A stretch of DNA of 43,333 bases from JAGOGN01 sp036652735 (GCA_036652735.1 JAVVVI010000017.1:1-43333); one strand, 5' to 3'. Shown: positions 33,736-43,300, counted from the first letter of the stretch. Notes: generated by a model from the letters alone, not told the origin. Numbers and translations are program-made.

Positions 33736-34221
33736 ATGGCAATTAGAACAATTAGACAAATGGGGGATCCTGTCCTTTTAAAGACGTGCAGACCAATTAT
33801 GGAGGTAACACCTAGAATTCGTCAATTGGCGCAGGATATGCTGGATACAATGTATGAGGCAAATGGAGTGGGCCTTGCAGGTTCCCAGGTAGGAATCTTA
33901 AAGCGAATTGTTACCATTGACATAGGAGAAGGACCAATTATACTGGTAAATCCGGAAATTCTTCAGGTGGATGGCGAACAACTTGGAGAAGAGGGTTGCC
34001 TGAGTCTGCCGGGAAAAGTAGGGATGGTGAAACGACCAAACTACGTAAAAGTGAAAGCATATGATTTGGATATGAAGGAATTTGTCATAGAAGGAACAGA
34101 ACTGCTGGCAAGGGCATTTTGCCATGAGCTGGATCATCTGGATGGACATATGTACGTGGAACGAACAGAAGCGGGTGTATATGATTCCGCAGTAGATGAA
34201 GAGGAAGAAGAATGCGAATAA
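33736..34221 (+). CDS. def: Peptide deformylase
   Basis: A 161-residue Fe2+ or Zn2+ enzyme that removes the formyl group from new proteins. The metal ligands are C88 in EEGCLSLP and H130, H134 with catalytic E131 in CHELDHLDG. Motif 1 reads GVGLAGSQVG, with Gly-Ser replacing the usual Ala-Pro; Gln51 is kept, so the enzyme should still be active. TTGGAGGG precedes the ATG. It overlaps fmt by 10 bases, linking removal and addition of the formyl group in one operon. Confidence 0.96.
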   Translation: MAIRTIRQMGDPVLLKTCRPIMEVTPRIRQLAQDMLDTMYEANGVGLAGSQVGILKRIVTIDIGEGPIILVNPEILQVDGEQLGEEGCLSLPGKVGMVKRPNYVKVKAYDLDMKEFVIEGTELLARAFCHELDHLDGHMYVERTEAGVYDSAVDEEEEECE

Positions 34222-35141
34222 TTTTTATGGGAACACCGGATTTTTCGGTTGGAACACTGGAAGCACTAATTGGTGCAGGGCATGAGGTAGTGCTATGTGT
34301 TACACAGCCGGACAAACCAAAAGGAAGAGGAAAAGAGGTGCAGTCTTCGCCGGTAAAACAGGCAGCACTTGCACATGAGATTCCGGTATTGCAGCCGAAG
34401 AAAATAAGAGAAGAATCCGTTATCCAAGAGCTGAAAACGTATCAGGCGGATGTGATTGTAGTAGTGGCATTTGGGCAGATATTAACAAAAGAGATTCTTT
34501 GTATGCCAAATTATGGCTGTATCAATGTACATGCCTCACTGCTGCCAAAATACAGGGGAGCAGCACCGATACAGTGGGCAGTGATGAATGGAGAGAAGGT
34601 TACCGGCGTAACGACGATGAGAATGGACGAAGGAGTGGATACCGGAGATCGGATTTTATCCAGAGAAGTTCCACTTGCCAAAGAGGAGACCGGGGGAAGC
34701 TTATTTGAAAAGCTTATGAAAGTCGGAGCAGAACTATGTGTGGAGACCTTACAGCTGCTAGAAGAGAATAAAGCTCAGTTTCAGCCCCAGGATCATACAA
34801 AGGCAACAAAGACGGTATTAATTAAGAAGGAGCTTGGTCAGATTCAGTGGCAGAATTCAGCAGAGACAATTGAGCGATTAATAAGAGGATTGAATCCGTG
34901 GCCCAGTGCGTATACTACTATAAATGGAAAGACATTGAAACTATGGAAAGCAACTAGCGTGAGTGGGGAAAATTGTATGCCGCCCGGAACGATTGTAGAA
35001 GTAGGAAGTGACAGCTTTACTGTAGCCACAGGTGAGGGAAAATTAGAAGTTCAGGAAGTTCAGTTAGAAGGAAAGAAGCGAATGAGTACCAAAGAATTTC
35101 TTCGCGGACATTCGATCATAGTTGGAATGGAATTGAAATAA
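34212..35141 (+). CDS. fmt: Methionyl-tRNA formyltransferase
   Basis: A 309-residue enzyme that formylates Met-tRNAi using 10-formyl-tetrahydrofolate. The start MRIIFMGTPDFSVGTLEAL, the catalytic-site stretch NVHASLLPKYRGAAPIQWA and the GVTTMRMDEGVDTGD segment are diagnostic. The C-terminal OB-like tRNA-binding domain (from about residue 205) is complete, with the NPWPSAYTTING stretch. It starts inside the last codons of def (10-base overlap) and is followed 13 bases later by a zinc protease gene. Confidence 0.97.
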   Translation: MRIIFMGTPDFSVGTLEALIGAGHEVVLCVTQPDKPKGRGKEVQSSPVKQAALAHEIPVLQPKKIREESVIQELKTYQADVIVVVAFGQILTKEILCMPNYGCINVHASLLPKYRGAAPIQWAVMNGEKVTGVTTMRMDEGVDTGDRILSREVPLAKEETGGSLFEKLMKVGAELCVETLQLLEENKAQFQPQDHTKATKTVLIKKELGQIQWQNSAETIERLIRGLNPWPSAYTTINGKTLKLWKATSVSGENCMPPGTIVEVGSDSFTVATGEGKLEVQEVQLEGKKRMSTKEFLRGHSIIVGMELK

Positions 35142-35154
35142 GGAGGAAACAAGC

Positions 35155-35907
35155 ATGGCAATTTTAGGATTTTATGGAATGCATGGAATGATGTATTCAT
35201 TCTGGGACCCAACGTACTGGCTGATTATTATAGGCTCAATTATTTGCCTGGCAGCATCAGCAAAAGTTAAAACAACCTATAATAAATATTCAAAGGTTCG
35301 AAGTGCTTCGGGCTTGACAGGTGCAGAAGCGGCGGAACGTATTCTTAGGGAGAGTGGAATATCCGATGTACGAGTGCAGCATATCTCCGGCAATTTGAAC
35401 GATCACTATGATCCAAAGAATAAAGTACTTAATCTTTCCGATGCAGTGTATGGATCAGCCTCCGTTGCAGCAGTTGGAGTTGCTGCCCACGAATGTGGCC
35501 ATGCAATTCAACACGCCCAGGCATATTTCCCATTGAATTTAAGAAGTACCTTTGTTCCAATTGCAAATTTTGGATCAATGCTGTCCTGGCCAATGATTAT
35601 TATTGGTATTTTATTAAATGGATTTACAACAAGAGGAAGCTTAGGTGGATTACTGATTCAAGCAGGTATTATTTTCTTTTCAATGGCAGTTATTTTTCAG
35701 TTAATTACATTGCCCGTTGAATTAAATGCATCCAGTCGTGCAGTACGTATTTTAGGTGGAAAAGGAATGTTAAACCAGGAAGAGCTTCAGTGTACAAGAA
35801 AAGTGCTTACCGCAGCGGCATTAACGTATGTAGCCAGTGCGGCAGCAGCAATTCTTCAGCTTTTGCGTCTGGTAATTCTGTTTGGAGGACGTGATGACCG
35901 TGACTGA
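35155..35907 (+). CDS. YugP-family membrane zinc metallopeptidase
   Basis: A 250-residue membrane protein of the YugP/neutral zinc metallopeptidase 2 family. The zinc site HECGH (112-116) lies in VAAHECGHAIQHA, with a likely third ligand Glu in LPVELNASSRA further on. Hydrophobic segments occur at about 20-37, 130-155, 160-180 and near the C-terminus. Its substrate is unknown. GGAGGAAA precedes the ATG. It is inserted between fmt and rsmB, which are neighbours in Bacillus; this insertion is common in Clostridia as far as I know. Its end overlaps the rsmB start by 14 bases. Confidence 0.88.
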   Translation: MAILGFYGMHGMMYSFWDPTYWLIIIGSIICLAASAKVKTTYNKYSKVRSASGLTGAEAAERILRESGISDVRVQHISGNLNDHYDPKNKVLNLSDAVYGSASVAAVGVAAHECGHAIQHAQAYFPLNLRSTFVPIANFGSMLSWPMIIIGILLNGFTTRGSLGGLLIQAGIIFFSMAVIFQLITLPVELNASSRAVRILGGKGMLNQEELQCTRKVLTAAALTYVASAAAAILQLLRLVILFGGRDDRD

Positions 35908-37207
35908 ATCCGTAAATATAAGAGAACTTGTTCTGTCGGTCCTGCTTTCGGTGAACAGGGACGGGGAATACAGTCATATAGCATTAAAGAATGTGCTGGA
36001 TAAATATCGTTATCTATCCAAGCAGGAACGGGCATTTATAACCAGAGTATGCCAGGGAACACTGGAGCATCAGATTAAAATTGATTATATCTTAAACTTG
36101 TTTTCAAAGGTGAAAGTGCATAAAATGAAGCCGGTAATTCGAGAAATATTAAGAAGCGGCGTATATGAGCTTTTGTATATGGATTCGGTTCCACCTTCGG
36201 CAACCTGTAATGAGGCGGTTAAATTAACTGCAAAAAAGGGATTTCAGACTTTAAAAGGCTTTGTAAATGGTGTGCTGCGCACGGTGAGCAGAAATGCTCA
36301 GACGATAGCGTTTCCGGGAAAAAATGAGAACTTATTAAATTACCTGTCTGTAACATACTCCATGCCGGAATGGATTGTGTCACTATGGTTAAAAGAGTAT
36401 GATGAAAAAAAAGTAGAGGGCATGCTACAGGCATTTCTTTTAGAGGGACCAACGTCCATTCGTGTGAACCAAAACCGGATTTCAGTGGAAGAATTAACGA
36501 AGGAATTAGAAGCTCAGGGAATTAAGGTAGAGAAGAATGAAGAAATTCAATGTGGACTTTATATTAGTGAATATGATACACTAGATGCTATCAAAGAATT
36601 TAATGAGGGAAAATTCTACATTCAGGATACCGGATCTATGCTGGTTGCTGAACTTGCAGAAGTAAAACCGGATGCGTATGTGATTGATGTTTGTGCAGCA
36701 CCGGGAGGAAAAAGCATTCATCTTGCAGAGATATTAAAAGGAACCGGAATGGTAGAAGCCCGGGATTTTTCTGATTCCAAGGTACAACTGATTCAGGAAA
36801 ACATAGAACGAATTGGAGTATTAAATATGTGTGCAGCTGTAGTGGATGCAAGAATAACACAGGTATCTTCTTTAGAGAAGGCGGATTTGGTTATTGCAGA
36901 TTTACCTTGCTCCGGACTTGGGGTTATGGGACACAAAACAGATATTAAATATAAAATGACAAAGGAAAAGACAACTGAATTGGTACTGCTTCAGCAGGAA
37001 ATTCTTGCAGTGGCTGCAAAGTATGTGAAACCCGGAGGAACACTGATGTATAGTACCTGTACCATTCACAGGGCGGAGAACGAGGACATGGTGTTATGGC
37101 TTTTAGAGCACCAACCGGAGTTTTCTCTGGAAAAGCAAATCCAGAGACTTCCAGAAAATGGGAGAACCGATGGCTTTTTTATAGCAAAGCTTAGAAAAAA
37201 GGGATAG
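35894..37207 (+). CDS. rsmB: 16S rRNA (cytosine967-C5)-methyltransferase
   Basis: A 437-residue SAM-dependent m5C methyltransferase for 16S rRNA. The N-terminal NusB-like RNA-binding domain covers residues about 1-135. The catalytic domain has CAAPGGKSIHLAE for SAM binding, ADLPCSGLG and the second cysteine in STCTIHRAEN, the usual two-cysteine arrangement of RNA m5C enzymes. The ATG at 35894 has GGAGG 5 bases upstream and is preferred to a TTG at 35882. It ends 3 bases before rlmN, another rRNA methylase. Confidence 0.95.
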   Translation: MTVTESVNIRELVLSVLLSVNRDGEYSHIALKNVLDKYRYLSKQERAFITRVCQGTLEHQIKIDYILNLFSKVKVHKMKPVIREILRSGVYELLYMDSVPPSATCNEAVKLTAKKGFQTLKGFVNGVLRTVSRNAQTIAFPGKNENLLNYLSVTYSMPEWIVSLWLKEYDEKKVEGMLQAFLLEGPTSIRVNQNRISVEELTKELEAQGIKVEKNEEIQCGLYISEYDTLDAIKEFNEGKFYIQDTGSMLVAELAEVKPDAYVIDVCAAPGGKSIHLAEILKGTGMVEARDFSDSKVQLIQENIERIGVLNMCAAVVDARITQVSSLEKADLVIADLPCSGLGVMGHKTDIKYKMTKEKTTELVLLQQEILAVAAKYVKPGGTLMYSTCTIHRAENEDMVLWLLEHQPEFSLEKQIQRLPENGRTDGFFIAKLRKKG

Positions 37208-37210
37208 AAT

Positions 37211-38257
37211 ATGCAAAAAAGAGATATGAAATCCATTTCATTGCAGGAATGGAAAGAAATCATCACACAGTTGAAGGATCAGCCATTTCGGGCAGAGCAG
37301 ATCTACCAGTGGCTTCATGTTAAACAGGTGGAATCAATGGATGAGATGACGAATATATCGAAAAGATTAAAAGAAGAACTAGAGAATGAATATACATTAA
37401 ACAGCCTGGAACTGGTAGAAGTGCAGGAATCCAAACTAGATGGCACGAAAAAATATTTATTTGGGTTATGGGATGGCAATGTAATTGAAAGCGTTCTGAT
37501 GAAATACAAATATGGTAACTCCGTGTGTATTTCGTCACAGGTGGGCTGTCGAATGGGCTGCCGTTTTTGTGCATCGACCATAGATGGATTGGTTCGCAAC
37601 TTAACAGTTGGAGAAATGCTGGAACAGGTATACAGGATTCAGCGGGATACAGGGCAGCGAATCTCCAACGTAGTGATTATGGGAACCGGAGAACCGTTGG
37701 ATAATTATGAGAATTTAGTACGCTTTTTGAAGATGATATCCCATGAAAAGGGATGCAATATCAGCCAGCGAAATATTACGGTATCTACCTGTGGAATTGT
37801 TCCAAAAATGAAAGAACTGGCAAATGAGAAGCTTCAGATTACGTTAGCACTGTCCTTACATGCATCCAGTCAGGAAAAAAGATTAGAACTAATGCCAATT
37901 GCCAATAAATATAACCTGGATGAAATCATAGAAGCATGTAGGTATTATTTTGAACAGACCGGAAGAAGAATTACATTTGAATATAGTTTGGTGGGAGGGG
38001 TCAATGATAGCGAACAGGATGCACAGCGCTTATCAAATCTCATAAAACATATGAATTGTCATATTAATTTAATTCCTGTAAATCCTATAAAAGAAAGGAA
38101 ATTCGTGCAATCGGACCATTCCGTTATTGTTGCATTTAAAAATAAGCTTGAAAAAAGTGGAATAAATGTTACTATAAGAAGGGAAATGGGTAGAGATATT
38201 GATGGTGCCTGTGGACAATTAAGGAAAAGATATATGGAAAGGCAGGTGGAAAGATGA
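37211..38257 (+). CDS. rlmN: Dual-specificity 23S rRNA/tRNA adenine-C2 methyltransferase (radical SAM)
   Basis: A 348-residue radical SAM enzyme that methylates C2 of A2503 in 23S rRNA and A37 of some tRNAs. The iron-sulfur motif is C113-x3-C117-x2-C120 in CRMGCRFC. The C-terminal catalytic cysteine, transiently methylated, is C334 in GACGQL. The GTGEPLDNY stretch and an N-terminal helical RNA-binding domain are typical. Its stop overlaps the ATG of the phosphatase gene (ATGA), an arrangement conserved in Firmicutes. Confidence 0.97.
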   Translation: MQKRDMKSISLQEWKEIITQLKDQPFRAEQIYQWLHVKQVESMDEMTNISKRLKEELENEYTLNSLELVEVQESKLDGTKKYLFGLWDGNVIESVLMKYKYGNSVCISSQVGCRMGCRFCASTIDGLVRNLTVGEMLEQVYRIQRDTGQRISNVVIMGTGEPLDNYENLVRFLKMISHEKGCNISQRNITVSTCGIVPKMKELANEKLQITLALSLHASSQEKRLELMPIANKYNLDEIIEACRYYFEQTGRRITFEYSLVGGVNDSEQDAQRLSNLIKHMNCHINLIPVNPIKERKFVQSDHSVIVAFKNKLEKSGINVTIRREMGRDIDGACGQLRKRYMERQVER

Positions 38258-38979
38258 AGTTACATTCAAATACTGACGCAGGCAGAGCACGGGAGGAAAA
38301 CCAGGATTATGTATATACCTCGGAGAATCCGGTGGGAAATCTTTCCAACCTCTTTATTGTTGCAGATGGTATGGGTGGTCATAATGCGGGAAAATATGCA
38401 TCCAGTTCTGTGGTTGATACAGTTGTGGAATCCATACAGCACTCGCATAAAAAGCAGATATTTGAGTTATTCGAGACAGCAATTCAATTGGCAAATACGC
38501 ATCTTATGAAGAATGCAGATGATGAAGTATCCAAGCAGGGAATGGGAACTACACTGGTGGCGGCCACAATTGAAGAAGATAAACTGTATGTAGCAAATGT
38601 AGGAGACAGCCGTTTGTACGTTGTTAATTCAAATGAAATCAGACAGATTACAAAAGATCATTCCTTAGTGGAAGAGATGATTCGTCTGGGACAATTGGAC
38701 AGGGAAAAAGCAAAGGGACATCCGGATAAAAACATTATAACCAGGGCTGTAGGCGTTACCAAGGAATTAAAAATTGATTATTTTGAAGTCACTCTTTGTG
38801 AGAACGATTCCGTACTTATCTGTTCGGATGGATTAACCAATATGGTGGAAGATAATCAAATCAAATTGATTATGAATGGCCAGCGTGATGTGGTGGAAAA
38901 AGTCGAAAGACTCATTGAAGAAGCAAATAATAACGGAGGAAAGGATAATATTACAGTTGCTGTAATAGAACCGTATTAA
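38254..38979 (+). CDS. stp: PP2C-type serine/threonine phosphatase
   Basis: A 241-residue PPM/PP2C phosphatase that reverses phosphorylation by the partner kinase encoded 12 bases downstream. Metal-binding motifs are visible as TDAGRAREENQD (start), VADGMGGHNAGKYAS, VGDSRLYV, LICSDGLTNMV and GGKDNITV. There is no membrane segment. The ATG overlaps the rlmN stop. Expected targets include the kinase itself and cell-wall or division proteins, from knowledge of the family. Confidence 0.96.
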   Translation: MKLHSNTDAGRAREENQDYVYTSENPVGNLSNLFIVADGMGGHNAGKYASSSVVDTVVESIQHSHKKQIFELFETAIQLANTHLMKNADDEVSKQGMGTTLVAATIEEDKLYVANVGDSRLYVVNSNEIRQITKDHSLVEEMIRLGQLDREKAKGHPDKNIITRAVGVTKELKIDYFEVTLCENDSVLICSDGLTNMVEDNQIKLIMNGQRDVVEKVERLIEEANNNGGKDNITVAVIEPY

Positions 38980-38991
38980 AGAGGTGAACAT

Positions 38992-41016
38992 ATGTTAAGT
39001 GAAGGAATGTATATTGCAGATCGATATGAAGTACTGGGAAAGATAGGAACCGGAGGTATGTCTGATGTCTACAAGGCAATGGATCATATTTTAGGTCGTC
39101 ATGTAGCAATTAAAGTCTTAAAACAGGAATTTAGTGAAGATACGAATTTTGTAACAAAATTCCGTACAGAAGCCCAGGCGGCGGCAGGCTTGGAACATCC
39201 CAATATTGTTAATATTTATGATGTAGGAAGCGAAAACAAGATGCATTATATTGTAATGGAATGCATTGAAGGAATTACACTTAAGACTTATATTGAGAAA
39301 AAAGGAAAATTAAGTTTTAAAGAAACCATCAGCATTGCAATACAGGTATCCAATGGTATTCGTGCAGCACACAATAAACAAATCGTCCATCGTGATATTA
39401 AACCACAGAATATTATTATTTCCACAGAAGGAAAAGTAAAGGTTACGGATTTTGGAATTGCCAGAGCGGCAACCACCAATACCATCAGTTCGGATGTGAT
39501 GGGATCCGTACATTATACCTCTCCGGAACAGGCAAGAAATGGATTTGTAGATTTTAAAAGTGATATTTACTCTTTAGGAATTGTAATGTATGAAATGGTA
39601 ACCGGAAGAGTTCCTTTTTCCGGAGATAGTGCGGTTGCAGTGGCAATTCAGCACCTTCAGGAAGATATTATATCACCTGGTTCTTATGTGCCGGACCTTC
39701 CGGTGAGTCTTGAAAAAATTATTTTAAAGTGTACTCAGAAAAGTCCGGACCGCCGATACAGTAGTGTGGATGATTTGATTGTGGATTTAAAGAAGGCATT
39801 AATTAGTCCAAATGAAGATTTCGTATCTATTTTACCAAATATCAGCCAGGATAAAACCCGTGTCATTAGTCAGGAAGAATTGAATAAAATCAAAAATGAA
39901 ACCAGCAGCGTGCACTATAGCCAGGAGGACGAAGTGGAAGAAGATGGAGACAACAATGGAATATTGAATCCAAAGATGGAAAAGGCAGTTACCATTATGG
40001 GAATTGTTGCTGCAGTAATTATAGTTGCAATTATAGTGGCAATTATTGGCTATACTTTGGATTGGTTTAAATTTGGAGCAGGAAATAAGGATAACAAGAA
40101 AGATGATCCTAAGCAGGAAGAAGAGTCCGGACAGGTAGAGATGATTAATATTACCGGGCAGGATTTAGAAGAGGCACAGGCAGCATTACAGGAGCTTGGT
40201 CTTGGCTTGCGTGTAAATAAGACCGTTGATTCCGATGAATATGAAGAAAATCAGATTGTGCTGCAGGATATTGAAGCAGGAGAGATGGTAGCAGTTCATA
40301 CAACAATTAATGTTACCCTGTGCAGTGGAGCACAGACATTTGAACTTACTTCTGTAATTGGTAAGACAGAAGATGAGGCGAAGAAGATTCTTGCCGATTT
40401 AAAACTCCATGCCACCATTGATTATCAGTATGATGACAAGGTAGAAGCAGAAAAAATTATCTCCATGAGTCCAAGTGAGGGATCACTTGTCAAAGAAGGC
40501 GATGCAATTACCCTTATTGTAAGTCGGGGATCCGAAGCGAAAAAAGTTCCGACTTGTGTTGGCTTATCAGAAAATGCTGCAAAAACAGCGTTAAGCAATG
40601 CAGGGTTTGTTGCAGTAGTCAAAAGTGCAAATAGTGATACTGTAAAAGAGGGAACGGTTATCAGCCAGTCCATAGACAGTGGAAAAGAAGCGGAAAAAGG
40701 AAGTAAAGTTACAATTGTTGTAAGCTTAGGAAAGCAGGATGTGCTATATAATTTAAATTATCAGCTTACAATTCCGGACGGAGATTACAGTTCTGTAACA
40801 GCAAAAGTAGAAATCTATTTGGATGAGAGCGATGAAAAAATTTATTCCGGTACGATTACTTCATTCCCAAAGACAATTAAAGTAGGTGGAATAAAAAATT
40901 GTTCAAGAGGCGTCATGTATATTACCTGGACCTATCAGAGTACCGATGAAAATGGTGAAACGGTAACTTCAACAGAGACGGAGGAAACCACTGTTAACTT
41001 TACAAAGGCAAATTAA
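38992..41016 (+). CDS. prkC: Transmembrane Ser/Thr protein kinase with PASTA domains
   Basis: A 674-residue Hanks-type kinase that senses peptidoglycan or muropeptides. The kinase domain (11-275) has catalytic K41, HRD at 133-135 and DFG at 153-155. A juxtamembrane linker and one transmembrane helix (about 333-353) follow. Outside the cell lie three PASTA repeats (about 382-446, 447-513, 514-580) and then about 94 further residues forming a beta-rich, Thr/Glu-rich domain. AGAGGTGA precedes the ATG. Pairing with stp is the standard arrangement. The additional C-terminal domain beyond PASTA is noteworthy. Confidence 0.97.
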   Translation: MLSEGMYIADRYEVLGKIGTGGMSDVYKAMDHILGRHVAIKVLKQEFSEDTNFVTKFRTEAQAAAGLEHPNIVNIYDVGSENKMHYIVMECIEGITLKTYIEKKGKLSFKETISIAIQVSNGIRAAHNKQIVHRDIKPQNIIISTEGKVKVTDFGIARAATTNTISSDVMGSVHYTSPEQARNGFVDFKSDIYSLGIVMYEMVTGRVPFSGDSAVAVAIQHLQEDIISPGSYVPDLPVSLEKIILKCTQKSPDRRYSSVDDLIVDLKKALISPNEDFVSILPNISQDKTRVISQEELNKIKNETSSVHYSQEDEVEEDGDNNGILNPKMEKAVTIMGIVAAVIIVAIIVAIIGYTLDWFKFGAGNKDNKKDDPKQEEESGQVEMINITGQDLEEAQAALQELGLGLRVNKTVDSDEYEENQIVLQDIEAGEMVAVHTTINVTLCSGAQTFELTSVIGKTEDEAKKILADLKLHATIDYQYDDKVEAEKIISMSPSEGSLVKEGDAITLIVSRGSEAKKVPTCVGLSENAAKTALSNAGFVAVVKSANSDTVKEGTVISQSIDSGKEAEKGSKVTIVVSLGKQDVLYNLNYQLTIPDGDYSSVTAKVEIYLDESDEKIYSGTITSFPKTIKVGGIKNCSRGVMYITWTYQSTDENGETVTSTETEETTVNFTKAN

Positions 41017-41017
41017 G

Positions 41018-41896
41018 ATGCAGGGAAAGATAATGAAAGGAATTGCCGGATTCTACTATGTACATGGAGTAGAATCCGGAATTTATGAATGTAAGGCAAA
41101 AGGAATCTTTAGAAAAGAGAATACAAAACCTTTGGTTGGGGATAATGTGGAGATTGAAATCCTAAGCGAAGAAGATAAGCTTGGAAATATCAATAAGATT
41201 TTACCAAGAAAAAATGTATTAATTCGTCCGGCGGTGGCAAATGTGGATCAGGCAGTAGTTATCTTTGCGGCAGCTGCGCCAAGTCCAAGCTTTAATTTGC
41301 TGGATCGATTTTTAATTGAAATGAAAAGACAGGGAATCTCCTGTGTTATTTGTTTTAATAAAACGGATTTGATTAGTCCGCAAGAGCAACAGAATCTGGA
41401 AGAACTTTATGAAAAGAGTGGGTCAAAAGTTATTTTTTCAAGTACAGTTACTGAAGGGGGACGCAGTCAGTTAAAGGAAGTGCTAAAGGATAAGCTGACA
41501 ACCGTTGCAGGACCTTCTGGTGTTGGAAAATCTTCTTTAATTAATCTTTTGCAGACAGATGTATTAATGGAAACAGGTGTAATCAGCAGAAAGATTCAAA
41601 GAGGAAAACATACTACCAGGCACACACAATTAATTGCAATTAATGAAACTACGTACATTATGGATACACCCGGATTTAGTACACTCTATGTGGAACATTG
41701 TGAAAAAGAGGACTTAAAAGAATTTTATGAAGAGTTCAAAGCCTATGAACCCTATTGCAGATTTAATGGGTGTAATCATAGAAACGAACCCAACTGTGGT
41801 GTAAAAGAGGCTGTAGAGCGAGGAGAAATTCCAAAGACACGCTACGACAATTATACTCTTATTTATGAGGAACTTAATGAAAAAAAGAAATATTAA
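41018..41896 (+). CDS. rsgA: Ribosome small-subunit assembly GTPase RsgA
   Basis: A 292-residue circularly permuted GTPase that checks late 30S assembly. An N-terminal OB fold (1-65) precedes the GTPase core, in which NKTDL (G4) comes before the P-loop GPSGVGKSS (G1), then DTPGF (G3). The C-terminal zinc knuckle is seen as CRFNGCNHRNEPNC. The start at 41018 gives the usual MQGKI beginning; an ATG at 41033 is a possible alternative. It begins 1 base after prkC and overlaps the upstream extension of rpe but not its chosen start. Confidence 0.96.
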   Translation: MQGKIMKGIAGFYYVHGVESGIYECKAKGIFRKENTKPLVGDNVEIEILSEEDKLGNINKILPRKNVLIRPAVANVDQAVVIFAAAAPSPSFNLLDRFLIEMKRQGISCVICFNKTDLISPQEQQNLEELYEKSGSKVIFSSTVTEGGRSQLKEVLKDKLTTVAGPSGVGKSSLINLLQTDVLMETGVISRKIQRGKHTTRHTQLIAINETTYIMDTPGFSTLYVEHCEKEDLKEFYEEFKAYEPYCRFNGCNHRNEPNCGVKEAVERGEIPKTRYDNYTLIYEELNEKKKY

Positions 41897-41906
41897 GGAG
41901 AAAAGT

Positions 41907-42566
41907 ATGAATTATTTAGCGCCATCATTATTGGCATGTGATTTCGCAAAACTTGGAGAAGAGATTAAGATTATTAGCGATGGAGGAGCACAGTATATTC
42001 ATATTGATGTGATGGATGGATTGTTTGTTCCAAGTATTTCCTTCGGAATGCCTGTAATCAAAAGTATTCGTAAGTGTACGGACCATATATTTGATGTGCA
42101 TTTAATGATTGAGGAGCCACAACGATACATAGAAGCATTTGCACAAGCAGGGGCAGATATTATTACCGTGCATGCGGAAAGCTGCAGACATCTGGACAGA
42201 GTGATTCACCAGATTCATGAAACCGGGAAAAAAGCAGGAATTGCATTAAATCCGGCAACATCTTTGACTGTTCTGGAACACATACTCCCAGATGCAGATA
42301 TGATTTTAATTATGACAGTCAATCCAGGATTTGGGGGACAGAAGTATATCCCATATTGTACACAAAAAGTCAGAGATCTCCGGGAACTTATAGAACGCAA
42401 AGGTTTAACCACAGATATTGAAGTGGATGGTGGAATTACCTTACAGAATGTATCGGAAGTCCTTGAAGCAGGTGCGAACGTAGTTGTAGCTGGAACGTCT
42501 GTGTTTAAGGGCGATGCAAAGGAGAATGTAGCGGCATTTTTAAAGAAAATGGAAGTAAGGATATGA
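41907..42566 (+). CDS. rpe: Ribulose-phosphate 3-epimerase
   Basis: A 219-residue TIM-barrel enzyme interconverting ribulose-5-phosphate and xylulose-5-phosphate in the pentose phosphate pathway. Family motifs are APSLLACDFAKL, HIDVMDGLFVPSISFG (metal His and Asp), VHLMIEEP, TVNPGFGGQKYI and EVDGGI with the second catalytic Asp. The ATG at 41907 has AAGGAG 6 bases upstream; an upstream in-frame ATG at 41865 lies inside rsgA and is not used. It overlaps thiN by 4 bases (ATGA). Confidence 0.97.
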   Translation: MNYLAPSLLACDFAKLGEEIKIISDGGAQYIHIDVMDGLFVPSISFGMPVIKSIRKCTDHIFDVHLMIEEPQRYIEAFAQAGADIITVHAESCRHLDRVIHQIHETGKKAGIALNPATSLTVLEHILPDADMILIMTVNPGFGGQKYIPYCTQKVRDLRELIERKGLTTDIEVDGGITLQNVSEVLEAGANVVVAGTSVFKGDAKENVAAFLKKMEVRI

Positions 42567-43219
42567 GAACATTAATTGTAACCGGAGGTGCGATTCAGGA
42601 TGCGTTTGCGTTGGACTATTTAAGACAGGAAGAATTCTCCCTTAAGATAGCAGTGGACCATGGCGCAGATTTTTTCTACCGTAATAAAATTTGTCCGGAT
42701 TATGTAGTGGGTGATTTTGACTCTGCCAGTGAACGTGCAATCACAGCATTTTCTCAAATGGATGGAGTTACGGTTTTGTCTTATCCATCCGAAAAAAATG
42801 AAACCGATACAGAAATTGGTATCGGGATTGCAATTGAGAAAAAAAGTACAGAAGTAGTGATTCTTGGAGCAACCGGAACAAGAATGGATCATGTACTGGG
42901 TAATATTCATTTATTGGGTAGATTTATGAAAGAAAAAATCAAAGCCTGTTTAGTGGACGAATTCAATCGTATTCAAGTGGTAGATCAACCGGTGATCCTA
43001 AACCGTTCTTCGCAATTTGGAGACTATGTGTCGATTCTTGCTTTTTCACCGGAAGTAAAGGAGATTACACTTACCGGCTTTAAATATCCTTTAAGTAAAT
43101 ATAATCTCAGTTGCTTTTTACCAATTGGAATTAGTAATGAAATCATGGAAGAAACAGCAGAAATTTATTTTACAGAGGGAATTCTTTTGGTAACCGAGTC
43201 AAAAGATAGCTGCGTGTGA
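42563..43219 (+). CDS. thiN: Thiamine pyrophosphokinase
   Basis: A 218-residue enzyme that converts thiamine to thiamine pyrophosphate with ATP. The catalytic and binding motifs are AVDHGADFFY, PDYVVGDFDS, the NETDTEIGI segment, and GATGTRMDHVLGNI. The C-terminal thiamine-binding beta-sandwich domain is complete to the stop. It overlaps rpe by 4 bases and ends the conserved priA-thiN block, the same end gene as in Bacillus. There is no riboswitch upstream. Confidence 0.95.
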   Translation: MRTLIVTGGAIQDAFALDYLRQEEFSLKIAVDHGADFFYRNKICPDYVVGDFDSASERAITAFSQMDGVTVLSYPSEKNETDTEIGIGIAIEKKSTEVVILGATGTRMDHVLGNIHLLGRFMKEKIKACLVDEFNRIQVVDQPVILNRSSQFGDYVSILAFSPEVKEITLTGFKYPLSKYNLSCFLPIGISNEIMEETAEIYFTEGILLVTESKDSCV

Positions 43220-43266
43220 TGCTTAAAATATAGGTATATATGAAAGAATACAATAAGAAATTATAA

Positions 43267-43300
43267 AGAAAGGCAGAAGCCCTTGTAATACAGGCTTTCT
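43267..43300 (+). other. Weak inverted repeat after thiN
   Basis: AAGCC (43277-43281) can pair with GGCTT (43293-43297), or AGAAAG (43267-43272) with CTTTCT (43295-43300). No T-run follows, so it is at best a poor terminator or transcript-end structure of the priA-thiN block. The remaining bases to 43333 are AT-rich with no coding feature I can support. Confidence 0.25.

Noticed and set aside
35493..35720. 75-codon + strand frame inside the YugP-family gene
   Set aside because: Out-of-frame shadow of a gene whose zinc site lies in the same bases.
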